Origin: Saccharomyces mikatae IFO 1815
Taxonomy: Eukaryota; Ascomycota; Saccharomycetes; Saccharomycetales; Saccharomycetaceae
Reading direction: 5' to 3'
NCBI RefSeq assembly: GCF_947241705.1
Contig: NC_079260.1
Span: 372,001-436,000 of the forward strand
DNA length: 64,000 bases
In this document: piece by piece, positions 42,397 to 53,300 of the stretch
How the letters are laid out: each line of letters starts with the position of its first letter
Position numbering within the stretch: the stretch's first letter is position 1
Notes under the pieces: generated by a model
The model's database searches: none
Seen by the model: only the letters and a program-made list of their open reading frames with translations
What the model was told of the DNA's origin: nothing
Position numbers and translations under genes: made by a program

Positions 42397-45300
42397 TTAT
42401 GCATTTGCCCTCAAATCCTTTTCAATATCGTCCAGTTTTGAATCAATATTCTCAATAGTGATACCAATCAAGTTTCTATATTTATCTAACTTAACAGATG
42501 AATTGATCTTACTCCTTGCTTCGCTTATTTCTAATGTTTTCATCCTTCTTTTGAACTGCAAAATCGTTAGTTCAGTTGCTAGCCTTAACGTCTCATTTTT
42601 ATCATAAGAATCCTGTATATCATTAGCCAATTTGGTGTCCGCTTTAGAATTATCAGGAGAAGAGGAGTTTGATTTCAGGGATGGAGTTGGCTCCTTATTT
42701 TCATGCTTTTCTGAGTGTGACCTTGAGTTGAGATCTGTATCAACTTTTGATTCCTCATCCTGGACAATTGTTGCAAGTTTTAAAGCTTGAGACTTTTCCA
42801 AGCTTTGGATAAAATTCTGCTTTCCAGAGTTCAACTTTGAGGACGTTTCTTTAATCCTTGTTTGTAATTCTGATATTGAAGTTATGGAATTTTTGTTCGA
42901 TACTGAATCAAATGCCTCCTCTATTTGGTGCGCTATTGTAATTAATCGTTTCTTTGTATTAGAAATAGAAGATTCTGTTTCAATTACTTGGTCATCCAGA
43001 TGTTTGATTTCCTCGCCCATCTTTTTTTGCATTGAAGAGACTTTTGTATTTAACACGTCAATCTGCTGTGAAAGAGGCTTTGAATATTTTCTTAATGGAG
43101 ACATCTGTATTGGCAATAAAGTAGAGGGTGATTCTAATAATGGCATGCTATTCTTTTCTTTATTTAAGGAAACATTTTTCCTTTCGTCTCGATCCTCATG
43201 ATTCCTAGTATTTTCTTTGTCATCTGATGTTGATTGTGATCTTCTTCCATATAAAATAGGTGAGTTTTCTAAAATTTTGGACGGTGTCGACTTTATATCT
43301 TTAATGACAGATGACGTAACAAATGAATTGATATTGGATAAGTCATCCATTATAGTGTTCATGTTTGTAGAGTTTGGTTGGTTAGAATGCAGGTATTGAC
43401 TTTCATTTACTTCTGAATCTGGTTTAGTTAAATTGACATCTGGAGATTTTTCTTTATCATGATGTTGAGTTTTTATAATTTTCGGGATTTTGACGTTGTT
43501 TTGGGGCCGCTGTTGCTGTTGCTGTTGCTGTTGCTTGTAGTGATGCTTCTGAGGAAGAGTTTGAAGTACTTTCCGATCCATTTTGGTGTCGTTATTGTTA
43601 GACCCACTGGCTGAAGTATTATACTTATTCATTACTGACGCAGGTGACTCATTATCTAGATTGAGAATATCCGTTGATGCACCAAGGTATACCAATCTAT
43701 TATAAACTTCGAAGTTCAGATTCAAGGCAGAAAGATGTAACGGGGTATTCCCTATATTATCTTGATAATTCAAGCATATCTTCAATAGATTGTAGTCCTG
43801 CTGGCCCAAGCTCAATATTATCGAATCCATATAAGATTTTATTATCATCGGATTTTTGGACTTATTAACGCTCAGTTCAATTAAATAATGAAATGGCAAT
43901 CTTCCATTTGAGTCCGGAGTTATAAGACATATTTTTAAGATAGATATTATTTCATCGAAAGCATTCTCCTTATAACAATTGTTATAAAAAATCGATTTTG
44001 TAATGCAATTGAAACCTAGTTTATTACACTGTAACGCATTAGCATTTAATGTTATTAGCATCTTTATCAGAGGAATATTTGCCATAGCCGTAGCCCAGTG
44101 TAATGGAGTGTGTCCTTGGTCATCGATTTCAAAATTTATGTTAAAATTCTTTGGCGCTGGATACAGAGTCGCCAACAACGCTTGATCAACATCAGAAGAT
44201 CTTTCCGATGATAATATTGTCAATATTGTTTGCTTGTATTCTTGGTCTGTCATTTTGTTTTGCAATTTGTTTTGAGATGAGGAATTTCCCGCGCTGAATG
44301 GCGTCATAGATCGCGAAGATATATTCATACTGTTATCGTTTTCGTTCGATGAAAAAACTTCAATGGAGGAGCCATTGGAAACCAATGTGTTGCTGTTATT
44401 GTTGTTATTACTATTGTTATCACAGTACTCATTATGATGATCATTTGGGTTTTGAAATGATTGCCATAGTAGAGGTTGTTTCATTAATTTGAAATGTCTT
44501 TGTATTTTTTCTTGCTGGATGTAAAATTGTTGGTCATTAGAGTTGTTCAGTTTTTTCCTCTTTTTTTTACTATTACCAATTGTATGGGATTCCATTATGG
44601 AATTATTGAAATTATTCGTCATATATTCATGATGTTGTTGCTGGCTTTGCATAGGGCCATCGGGAACTATGATCAAATTGTTGTTATTACTATTGCCACC
44701 AATGACATTGTCAATGTTATGGCTATAGCTATTACTGTCATTACTATTAGGATTGTTCTGAATAATATTCTTGTTTTGTAAATTTGTGGGAATAGGGAAA
44801 AACTGTAAAGGTTTCTGAGTCGCCGAATAATTATTACTGAAAGAGTTTTCATGGATAGATTTCTGTTGTTGGATAATGGTCGATTGGTTACTGTTGTTGT
44901 TTGTAATATTATTTATTAAGTTGTGTCTTGTATCATTGTTGAAGCTCATCGTTGCATGGCTATCGTTATTGTTCATTATATTTATCGATGAATTTGCTTG
45001 AAACTGTTGAGGAGTTTGGAAAACAAGGTTTTGTAAAGGACTTGGATTTGGCTGGGTTATCGACACATTTTTCTTGCCCTTCTTGTTTATAGTTGTAGTA
45101 GTAGCTGATGTCGATGAATTATTGTTCTTTTTTTTGGGAGTTTTATTGTAGCTTGAGGGTGACGTTATCTTGGTTCCTGGTGAGGTCTTCCTCAATATAC
45201 TATTTTTACTTCTCTTTGGTGGAGGATTGTTGGGGTCGAACTGGAAAGTTAATATAGAGTTAACTACGGGGTCAATTATTTCATACTTATTGACCAAAAA

Positions 45301-45657
45301 CTTTGCCGAATCCAATGGAATCCAGGTACCTTGAAACCTACCATAGCCACCTTGAACTTTTTCATGCTGCATATCATTTGATTCCTTTTCCAGTATTTTA
45401 GTTCTTTTTGTCTTCGAGAATTGAGCAATTTTGAATACTTGAGTAATGTTGATCCAATCATCCTTAGTTCTTCTCATAACTATTTTAGTTTCAAACCCAC
45501 GTATGTAGCATTCGTATACATCGGTTTCTGAGTACGTAGCTATTTCAATTACTGGATGGTTTGAATGAGGCGCCAATAGGACAGATTTTGATATTGGTGT
45601 TATGTTCTGGTGATTGGCATTATCTTTTTGACTCGATATTAAAGCATCAAAGGGCAT
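42397..45657 (-). CDS. SWI4: SBF DNA-binding subunit Swi4
   Basis: Binds SCB elements with Swi6 as SBF and drives the G1/S genes (G1 cyclins, cell-wall genes). The product is 1086 residues (about 1093 in S. cerevisiae). The APSES/KilA-N DNA-binding domain spans about 36-147 (with RTKDDWINITQVFKIAQFSK and YGRFQGTWIPLDSAKF). Asn/Gln-rich linkers follow. Ankyrin repeats lie near 490-670 (DDQGHTPLHWATAMANIPLI and DNIGNTPLHLSALNLNFEVY), then a poly-Gln run, a coiled region, and the C-terminal Swi6-binding part ending IDSKLDDIEKDLRANA. Homopolymer lengths account for most of the length difference. Confidence 0.96.
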   Translation of the reverse strand: MPFDALISSQKDNANHQNITPISKSVLLAPHSNHPVIEIATYSETDVYECYIRGFETKIVMRRTKDDWINITQVFKIAQFSKTKRTKILEKESNDMQHEKVQGGYGRFQGTWIPLDSAKFLVNKYEIIDPVVNSILTFQFDPNNPPPKRSKNSILRKTSPGTKITSPSSYNKTPKKKNNNSSTSATTTTINKKGKKNVSITQPNPSPLQNLVFQTPQQFQANSSINIMNNNDSHATMSFNNDTRHNLINNITNNNSNQSTIIQQQKSIHENSFSNNYSATQKPLQFFPIPTNLQNKNIIQNNPNSNDSNSYSHNIDNVIGGNSNNNNLIIVPDGPMQSQQQHHEYMTNNFNNSIMESHTIGNSKKKRKKLNNSNDQQFYIQQEKIQRHFKLMKQPLLWQSFQNPNDHHNEYCDNNSNNNNNSNTLVSNGSSIEVFSSNENDNSMNISSRSMTPFSAGNSSSQNKLQNKMTDQEYKQTILTILSSERSSDVDQALLATLYPAPKNFNINFEIDDQGHTPLHWATAMANIPLIKMLITLNANALQCNKLGFNCITKSIFYNNCYKENAFDEIISILKICLITPDSNGRLPFHYLIELSVNKSKNPMIIKSYMDSIILSLGQQDYNLLKICLNYQDNIGNTPLHLSALNLNFEVYNRLVYLGASTDILNLDNESPASVMNKYNTSASGSNNNDTKMDRKVLQTLPQKHHYKQQQQQQQQRPQNNVKIPKIIKTQHHDKEKSPDVNLTKPDSEVNESQYLHSNQPNSTNMNTIMDDLSNINSFVTSSVIKDIKSTPSKILENSPILYGRRSQSTSDDKENTRNHEDRDERKNVSLNKEKNSMPLLESPSTLLPIQMSPLRKYSKPLSQQIDVLNTKVSSMQKKMGEEIKHLDDQVIETESSISNTKKRLITIAHQIEEAFDSVSNKNSITSISELQTRIKETSSKLNSGKQNFIQSLEKSQALKLATIVQDEESKVDTDLNSRSHSEKHENKEPTPSLKSNSSSPDNSKADTKLANDIQDSYDKNETLRLATELTILQFKRRMKTLEISEARSKINSSVKLDKYRNLIGITIENIDSKLDDIEKDLRANA
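43511..43536. repeat. CAA/CAG microsatellite inside SWI4 (poly-Gln)
   Basis: TGTTGC units repeat about four times on the plus strand and encode a run of eight glutamines in Swi4. Such tracts commonly vary in length between strains. Confidence 0.85.
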
Positions 45658-46085
45658 AATTTCTCGAATAAATCAACCTGTTAGAACAATATAAATGGAA
45701 CAGAATGTAAATGAGAAGAGAAAAGAAACGAGAATTTTATAATAAAGGGCAATCTATTTGCTGAAACTATATCAAAAAAAAAGTGGAATGATAGGCCTTA
45801 TTCTTCAAAGGGCAAATGGAAGAAGAAGCGTTGGAAAAGTGACTAACAATGCTAGATAGGATCTTGCTCCAACAATAATTAATGGTGAAAAAAACAAAGC
45901 ACTAAAGAATTATTTTTCTTGCTCCAAAAAAAAGGGTTCAATTAATTCAGCAGAGAATATCAGTCAATTTTTTTGATGTATTAGAGCAACGTTAAAAGAT
46001 GACAATATCTATAATATCTTTTGTGCGTTTTTCACATTGACGTGCTTCTGATTCCTTGTTCCTCTTTTTTTTTAGGCTAACTACT

Positions 46086-46103
46086 ATTTCCCGAAGGGGA
46101 AAT
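46086..46103. promoter_or_regulatory. Palindromic early-cell-cycle box (Mcm1 site) of SWI4
   Basis: ATTTCCCGAAGGGGAAAT: arms ATTTCCC and GGGAAAT are perfect inverted repeats around GAAG. It fits the Mcm1-type ECB that gives SWI4 its M/G1 expression in S. cerevisiae. It lies about 430 bp upstream of the SWI4 start. Confidence 0.75.
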
Positions 46104-46150
46104 AAGCAGGCGGGGAGTTGGAAATAATAACTTTACGCGACGTGGAAGTG

Positions 46151-46176
46151 ACGCGTCATTTAAGAAGCGCGGGTAA
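46151..46176. promoter_or_regulatory. MCB and Reb1 motifs upstream of SWI4
   Basis: A perfect MCB (ACGCGT, 46151-46156) and a Reb1 core (CGGGTAA, 46170-46176) follow the ECB at about 500 bp before SWI4. G1/S control of SWI4 itself is known; these motifs are the likely sites here. Confidence 0.6.
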
Positions 46177-47020
46177 CAATATAATGTAGTGATTTAGCCG
46201 CCGAGGATAAATATACCCGTAAGAAAGCTAGAAGCACTCCAAAGACTAGCTATTTCAGGGTATGCGAAGTAGTAAACTAAGCTTATACATGAAATTTTTA
46301 CCAGCTCTTTACCAAACGGTTTTAATCATTAATATATGGCACTGAATGACCTAAGCTCTTCATAAGCGAAAACAACAATCATTTAAAATTCGTACCATGG
46401 TCTACTCTCAACAAAGTGTTCATCATTCCCTTCTTAAAATAAGTTTTAATCTCTTCCACTACTTATGAATACAAACTAACTGCAATTTTTTTATCCACTT
46501 GTATTGATGTCACTTCACTAAATCTAGCATATTCTTTTAGACTTTATGTGTGTAATGGACATTGCAACCGACCAAACCTTTATTTATATTAGTCAAATAA
46601 TCATCTCCAGCAGACAAAATAAAGATCTTCTAGGTGGTAGGTAAGGTTTCTCTTATGAGTTTCAAGTGGTACTTTCTTTTAGCCGCCTTTCCTTTCTAAT
46701 GTACTAGATTAAAATCGAATTCTGCGTTGTTGCGCCCACGATTTAACGTAGTCACTATCTACGAATATCATAAAAGATTGTCACGTGACTATGATAAATA
46801 TAAAAATCATGTTTTACGGATTTGTAATTACGATCAGTTCTGGCAACTTTTTTTGGTAGAATGGTAATAGCATTGGTTGTTCCCCCATGGTACAGACCTT
46901 TTATTGAAGCAGTACCAGTAAAGAAAAATTGCAGAAACAGATTTCTCATTTGGTATTTGAGATTTTATCTAGAAATCCTTGAAACAAACGCAGAATTATT
47001 CAATAAAGTACTTTTTCTTA

Positions 47021-47575
47021 ATGCTACCCTTATACCTTTTGACAAATGCAAAGGGACAACAGATGCAAATAGAGTTGAAAAACGGTGAAATCATAGAAGG
47101 GACATTGACGAATGTAGATAACTGGATGAATTTGACTCTATCTAATGTAACCGAATATAGTGAAGAAAGTACAATCAATTCCGACGGCAATGCTGATAGC
47201 AGCAAGGCTGTAAGATTGAATGAAATTTATGTCAGAGGGACCTTCATCAAATTTATCAAATTGCAGGATAATATAATCGATAAAGTGAAGCAGCAAATTA
47301 ATTCTAACAACAACTCTAACAGTAATGGGCCTGGCCATAAAAGGTATTACAACAATAGAGATTCAAATAACAATAGAGGCAATTATAACAGAAGAAGTAA
47401 TAATAACAACAACAGTAACCGCCGTCCATACTCTCAGAATCGCCAGTACAACAATAGCAACAGTAACAATAATAATAACAACAATAGTATTAACAGCCAG
47501 AATATGAATAATGGCTTGGGTGGTTCCGTTCAACACCACTTTAACAGTTCTTCTCCACAAAAAGTCGAATTTTAA
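47021..47575 (+). CDS. LSM4: Lsm4, Sm-like RNA-binding protein with Asn-rich tail
   Basis: A subunit of the Lsm1-7 ring (mRNA decapping, P-bodies) and the Lsm2-8 ring (U6 snRNA). The true start is the ATG of MLPLYLLTNAKGQQMQIELK; the frame upstream opens only at a TTG. The product is 184 residues (187 in S. cerevisiae). The Sm fold covers residues 1 to about 90 (GTLTNVDNWMNLTL, then IYVRGTFIKFIKL). The rest is very rich in Asn with some Arg, a prion-like segment known to promote P-body assembly, ending HHFNSSSPQKVEF. Confidence 0.97.
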   Translation: MLPLYLLTNAKGQQMQIELKNGEIIEGTLTNVDNWMNLTLSNVTEYSEESTINSDGNADSSKAVRLNEIYVRGTFIKFIKLQDNIIDKVKQQINSNNNSNSNGPGHKRYYNNRDSNNNRGNYNRRSNNNNNSNRRPYSQNRQYNNSNSNNNNNNNSINSQNMNNGLGGSVQHHFNSSSPQKVEF

Positions 47576-47726
47576 ACAAATTTTGTATTATAATAAATGA
47601 AGTACATACGTAGATATATTGATATATATGTACTCGTGTGTGTGTGAATGTTAATTACCGCTTTTTTTTTAGGAAAATTCCTTTTTACTCTTTTGATTGT
47701 ATCTGATTAGTGAACTTTCCTTCGGT

Positions 47727-49847
47727 TTATATATTGACTTTAACGTGGTAGATTTTATTTATGAACCACGAAGCCGTTAAGTAACTCAGTGCGCCAAGCC
47801 CTAAACCGCACATTATGTTGAAGAGCAAACTATAACATATTGAAATTAAGATGGACGAAAACCCATGGATGTTGAGTACTGCGAAAATGTAATACAGTGA
47901 GTATAATTCCATATACACTCCACCACTAAATCCCATCTCGAAACATTTCCATCTCCAATTGTTACGGACTACCTTGTCTTCGAAGCAAAATCTCATTAAT
48001 AAATAACTTCCAATGACTGATATCTCCATAGTAAGCACGCATAATAGTATAATGCTCAAAAACAGAAATCCATAAAAATAATAAAACGTAGTCTTCTCTA
48101 ACCAAAGGGACTTATAAACGTACTGCATCTCCACATAGATTACGAGCAGGGGAAAAACACCACACAAATAAATGCCGCAGTTAACCAAAGGGTTGAACTT
48201 GTTCGGTGATTTAGGTAGGAATAATTTATTGTTTTTACTATCGCTTTCATCTATAGTAATCCCACTCAACCAATATTGAGGCAAGGGTATATTATTGGCC
48301 ACGATACCCCCAAACAAACTTAACGGTATACAGACAATAAAATAGACGCTAATGAAAAATACGATAGTTTTAAATGGTAATGCATTAGTAGAATCGTGTG
48401 CCCAGACAATGCTATTCAACAAAAATGTACTTATCATTATCATACCAGGTAAACTGGACCCACAAATTATTGCAAATATGGGACTAAACTTCTCACGGCA
48501 TTTAAAGTTTTTGTTATCGCCAAAGTAATTGGCATTGAATCTTCTTGTTTTTGATACTATACTAAGCCTTGTCCCAACGAAGGATGCCATGAATGCACCG
48601 ATTACAAAACACAATATTGCCATGGTGAGCACACTGTTTCTTACATTATGCAACTTGTTCATCGAACATGATATCGTCAAAGACCCGATTACAGTAAATA
48701 AAAATTGCACTCCAAATGAGACCAGAACTATCAAACCTTTCAAACTAAACAGATCTGGCTTACCATTCTGTATCCAATCTTTAGCCACCATGTAAACAGA
48801 GTTTTTACTATACTTGTCATTGTTCAGGACATCCTCTGCTCCAATTCCCTCTATATTTATCATAAATTTATTAGAATGAGGATTATTTTTATCTGTGTGC
48901 ATGACTCCTATGTAAATAATAAGCGTGATTAGTGAAATGGACAATACAATAATCACTGAGTTGGCAAAACTCATCCAATGAAATTGGCTACTCTGTTCAT
49001 CAGACAATTCACCTGAGTTCAAGAAATAGTCCCATCTATGGTTCCAGTCAACTTCAAATTCTTCCCTCCAATAAACAGAGTAAGTGAATGGCAGATAGGT
49101 CAGCTCATTTTCATCCTCAGGAATGGTTATTTCGTATTGTTCGTAAGTCTTTGATGCCCCAGGACAATGATAATCTGATACAGACCTTGGATATACTTCA
49201 AAACCAACTATGGTATTTTTGCCATTATCACCGGAATGAAAACGAATCACCAGCATTACATGGTTATGCAGATAGGTTTTGCCAGTATCAGGGTCCATGA
49301 AACCCAAGGGAAACCCAGATGCGTAGTATTTTTTATGATCTGTTGTGGAGATAAAAGTAGTGGCAGCTGGCAATTCGTCATCAATTAACCATTGTACAAC
49401 GTACCCCTCCCTGATTAGTTTGTCCAATGTTTGCATTCCCTCTTTAGTAGTTTTTCTCGCACATAACACCTCACATGGATTGTCTTCACCAAAAGTGAGT
49501 TTATAATCACTTTCCCATTTCCTATCTCCTCTAATTATCTCATTCAGAGATAAGTGAAGTGGTGTTTTATGCATAGTAGGAGGACAAGTAAAGGGCAAGT
49601 CATAATACGCGTATGGTAATTGTGTCAAGTCAGATTCTACCTTATTCACGATCAACTCCAAGGGATCACCATTTTTATAGAAGTTTGGTGTTATCCACCC
49701 ATCGTAAAGATTGCTTTGGCTGGAGTAGATGATGGAGTTCTGCCCCTGCTGTCGCGTTTGGAATGAATTGAACTGGTTTTTAAAGATGAGCACCACGACC
49801 ACTACTGCCATGAGTGTTATGATCCATCTTTTTGGTCTTACTCTCAT
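47727..49847 (-). CDS. TMN3: Transmembrane nine family protein Tmn3
   Basis: A nonaspanin (EMP70/TM9SF family) of the Golgi and endosomes, linked to cell adhesion, filamentous growth and copper handling together with Emp70 and Tmn2. It is 706 residues, as in S. cerevisiae. A hydrophobic signal/anchor at about 9-23 (ITLMAVVVVVLIF) precedes a lumenal domain to about residue 290. Nine membrane spans follow, and the conserved C-terminal block ends in a short tail, NKIYHVKVNI. The gene converges on LSM4, with the stop codons 150 bp apart. Confidence 0.94.
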   Translation of the reverse strand: MRVRPKRWIITLMAVVVVVLIFKNQFNSFQTRQQGQNSIIYSSQSNLYDGWITPNFYKNGDPLELIVNKVESDLTQLPYAYYDLPFTCPPTMHKTPLHLSLNEIIRGDRKWESDYKLTFGEDNPCEVLCARKTTKEGMQTLDKLIREGYVVQWLIDDELPAATTFISTTDHKKYYASGFPLGFMDPDTGKTYLHNHVMLVIRFHSGDNGKNTIVGFEVYPRSVSDYHCPGASKTYEQYEITIPEDENELTYLPFTYSVYWREEFEVDWNHRWDYFLNSGELSDEQSSQFHWMSFANSVIIVLSISLITLIIYIGVMHTDKNNPHSNKFMINIEGIGAEDVLNNDKYSKNSVYMVAKDWIQNGKPDLFSLKGLIVLVSFGVQFLFTVIGSLTISCSMNKLHNVRNSVLTMAILCFVIGAFMASFVGTRLSIVSKTRRFNANYFGDNKNFKCREKFSPIFAIICGSSLPGMIMISTFLLNSIVWAHDSTNALPFKTIVFFISVYFIVCIPLSLFGGIVANNIPLPQYWLSGITIDESDSKNNKLFLPKSPNKFNPLVNCGIYLCGVFPLLVIYVEMQYVYKSLWLEKTTFYYFYGFLFLSIILLCVLTMEISVIGSYLLMRFCFEDKVVRNNWRWKCFEMGFSGGVYMELYSLYYIFAVLNIHGFSSILISICYSLLFNIMCGLGLGALSYLTASWFINKIYHVKVNI

Positions 49848-50392
49848 TTTTCCCCCTTCGGTTCAGTCTTTATATTAATGTTCTTTCACCTGATGCAAGG
49901 AAACCAAACAGAGAGAAATAATCCCAATGAAGAAATAGCGTAGGTGTACTACTATGCAAATATAAAAATGATACGTTGCGGTTTCTATCCCAACAACCAG
50001 AGGAGGTGCTGTAGAATGTAAATCTTAAAGTGGAAAAAAAAGTAAACCCAAAAAAAAAAAAAAAGAAATACATTTTTTCCTTTCTCGTGTATATAATTCT
50101 AACTAATCAGGCACATCTATAAAGGGTTCTGGATTCCAAGAGCCCTGAAAGAGCAATTACTAAAGGGTTTAATAGTTATCTTTGGTTTCGCTTTATTTAT
50201 TAATTCATATATGGTTACAATTCCTGGTTGGGAAGAAAGTAAAACTATATAGAATAAATATAGAGCGTACCATCTTCGGTAGCTTTTTCTTCTTTCTCAA
50301 ATATCCCCTTTTTCAGTCTAAGAAAAAATAGTAGCTATGATAGTTTATGCATGCAGACAATTATCGAAATCTCTTTTCTCAGTAGCTTTTGG
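49848..50392. other. Spacer between TMN3 and BOI2; no gene seen
   Basis: 545 bp containing the TMN3 promoter, with an A-rich tract near 50034-50064, and the BOI2 3' end. No RNA gene or repeat element was recognised. Confidence 0.55.
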
Positions 50393-53300
50393 TTATGTTT
50401 TGTCAGTCTTGTGCTTTGAACCGTCCCCGAAGTAGTCCTCTTCCGTTATGGATTTGCCCTTCTTATCTACTCCACGTATGCTGTTGTTACGGGCCACTCC
50501 AGGTGATAACATACCCGAAGCCAATAAGAATGGACTAGAAAATCCGTTTGAGCCAATGGTCGTATTCGTGGTGGAAGACAAATTGGGAGTGGATATAGTA
50601 TTATCTTCGTCGGAAGTTCGTTGCGTTGACGCTGATATTATACGACCTGTTTGACCTTGACTATTATTAAGTTGCTGTTGCTGTTGCTGTTGATCCCATA
50701 AAAACTGATCTTCGTCTTCCTCATTTTCCAGCATTTCCTGTTCCCTTAACATAGTCTCCTCTCTTGCTTCTGCTAGCATTTCTTGTGCCTTGCTCAAGGA
50801 AACCGTCGGCGTAGTATAAGAACTGATGATTGGCACTGATGTGTCGATATCAATGGTGGTTTTGATTAATGCAGCCATCCAACCTCTCATTTCTTCTTTA
50901 CTTTCTACTGCAAAATAATGAGTACGCGGTTGTGTAAATGTCAAGCCTTTCTTTGAACCTGGTTGTGGGGGTAATAGTTTGAAACAATAACGGCCCTTAC
51001 CTGTACTTGCCGCATATAATGAAACCAATTTGTCATCTTCTTTAGCGGGTACGACACGATGAGCGGTGATGTCGATAAGCCCTCTTTCTCTTGTGTCCGT
51101 AGTGGAACTAAAATAGGATAATCTGGTACCATGCAGTGTGAAAAATCTGGTCTTCCAAGTGCTCATAGCACCGCTTCCTTTCTTACTCATCCAGCCAGAA
51201 AAGTCAGCATCCTTCATTGCTTCTTTGACACTCACGCTTCTTAATCCTTCTATAAATGCAGAAGTTTGTTTTTTCTTTGCTATAGGTCTAGTGGTCATTT
51301 GACGTAAACTTTTTCCCTTGACAGTTTCACCCTTGACAGCTTCGCTCATAGACCTCTTGTTTGTATCGTCTTTCACAGTTTCCGTGAAAATATCAGCTTC
51401 CTTTGCGCTAACTGATCTTCTTTTTGACTTGCTGTTCTTGGAGGATTTCTTATTGGTTGGTGATGAGCTGTTTTTTGCCGATGGCGTTGAAGTTATAGCA
51501 TTTTCTTCAGGGCTTGGTGAAGAGCGGACTGCATTATCAGTGAATTGTTGCCTAAATGGACTTAACATAAAGGAACTTTTTCTAAATGAACTCGTTCGCG
51601 ATGCACTACTATTTCTCTTTAAAGACGAGTTTTTCCTGGAATCACTTTTTGATTTAGAAGACAATAAGGAAGAGTGTCTCGTTGGTTTCTTCCTCTCCTC
51701 ATCACGTGTTGACTCGCCATTAGTCATTGATGCAATAGTGGACCCATCTGCATATATACTGGAAGTGGGTCTTTCAAATGTATTTACTGTTTCTTGAAAG
51801 TGCTCTTCCTCATCACTGGAATAAGAGGATTTTCTGTTCAAAGAAAATTCAGGAGCATGCCCACAGTAAATTACGGAATTTCTATTATTCAATGTTGGCT
51901 TCCTGTCTTTATCATCATTCGCAACATCTGTAACGGACATACGGGTAGGGGATGGAATAGGTGATAACGCCTTCCCACTCATTTGATTATTTTTGGAAAC
52001 TGGTAAACAGGAATTGTTATTGGATTTTGACGAGGAACATTGATCAAGATAAGATGTCTTTCTAGAGCCCGAGTAAGATGATGAAGGTGATTGCCATGAG
52101 TATGGTTGAGTAGTAGAAGGGGAAGTCCTTGTATTACTTAATAGTGGTGATTTTGGAGGTTGGGCAGGGCTAGGATAAGAAGGTGGTTTTGGTGCCCTTC
52201 TGGGAGAAACAAACAAATGTTCATTCCCAGCCATTTCTTCTACTACTTGGGGAATTTGGACTTCTGGAGTGGCACCAGCATTTGATTCTTGTGAATCGAA
52301 AACTAGAGATTTTGGCCGGTGCTTCGATGCTGAAGAGTTTCTGTTATTAATGGGAGTAGGAGGAAAGGTTTGTTGTGATGGAAGGTCCTCTAATGACTGC
52401 GAAGTGTCTCTAACATGGCCCCTATAAGAAGCCCTCTGGTCAACGTTTGCGGGAGGCATTAATTGGTTATAAATGCCAGCGTTGTTGGGTTTACTACCTC
52501 CACTCAAAGAACGGCCATTAGTTCTAATTGCTTCTTTAATATTTTCGATTTCTTTGAAAATTTCAAATCTTGTACCAAAAGAGTTTATATCTAGCTCTTT
52601 CAAATGAACTAGTTCCAACTCTAATAAGATTTTGCCCGATATTTTGTGTTTTTGGAACCTGGAAGCAGATTGGACATCGTATCCTTCCATAATAAAATAA
52701 GCAGTTATTTCTTCAGGCGACCAGAGCTCCGCTTCTACAGGGTTCAGTTTTGTAGTATCAATGCCGTTAATCAAAGTTGTTTGTTTTTCCAAATTGCCAT
52801 TCATCAGCCCCGTGGAAGCACTGATTGTTGGTTTACTGTTCGACTCTACAACGTCCAGCTCATCGGTCGATGATAAAATTGTTTCGTGGGTTATACTATG
52901 TTCTTCACCCCTACTCGAATCAACAGAACGGTCCGCTGGCCTCATGTGATCATCTTTCAACTCACGTAATGCATTGTCTATGTCACACATTGTATTTTTT
53001 AAAGATAGGTTTCTTTCGAGCTTGCCATTGGTGTTTCTTGAAATAGAGGCTGCAGTTTCCAATGGTTGCGGAGTGGGCAGTTCACTGTTTGAATCGTTCT
53101 CATTTATGAAAGTGCTAGAAATAAGAGGATCCTCATTTGTCAAGGGACTATAAACCCTCTTCGTAGACTTAGCTCTCATCAAAGTCGGAGCCTTTTCCAC
53201 CGTTATCTTCTGAGTGAAGACTACTGGATATAAACCCTCTTCATTAGTTCTTAGGTTACGACCAAAATACCAACCATCTTTATATTCTTCATCATCAGTT

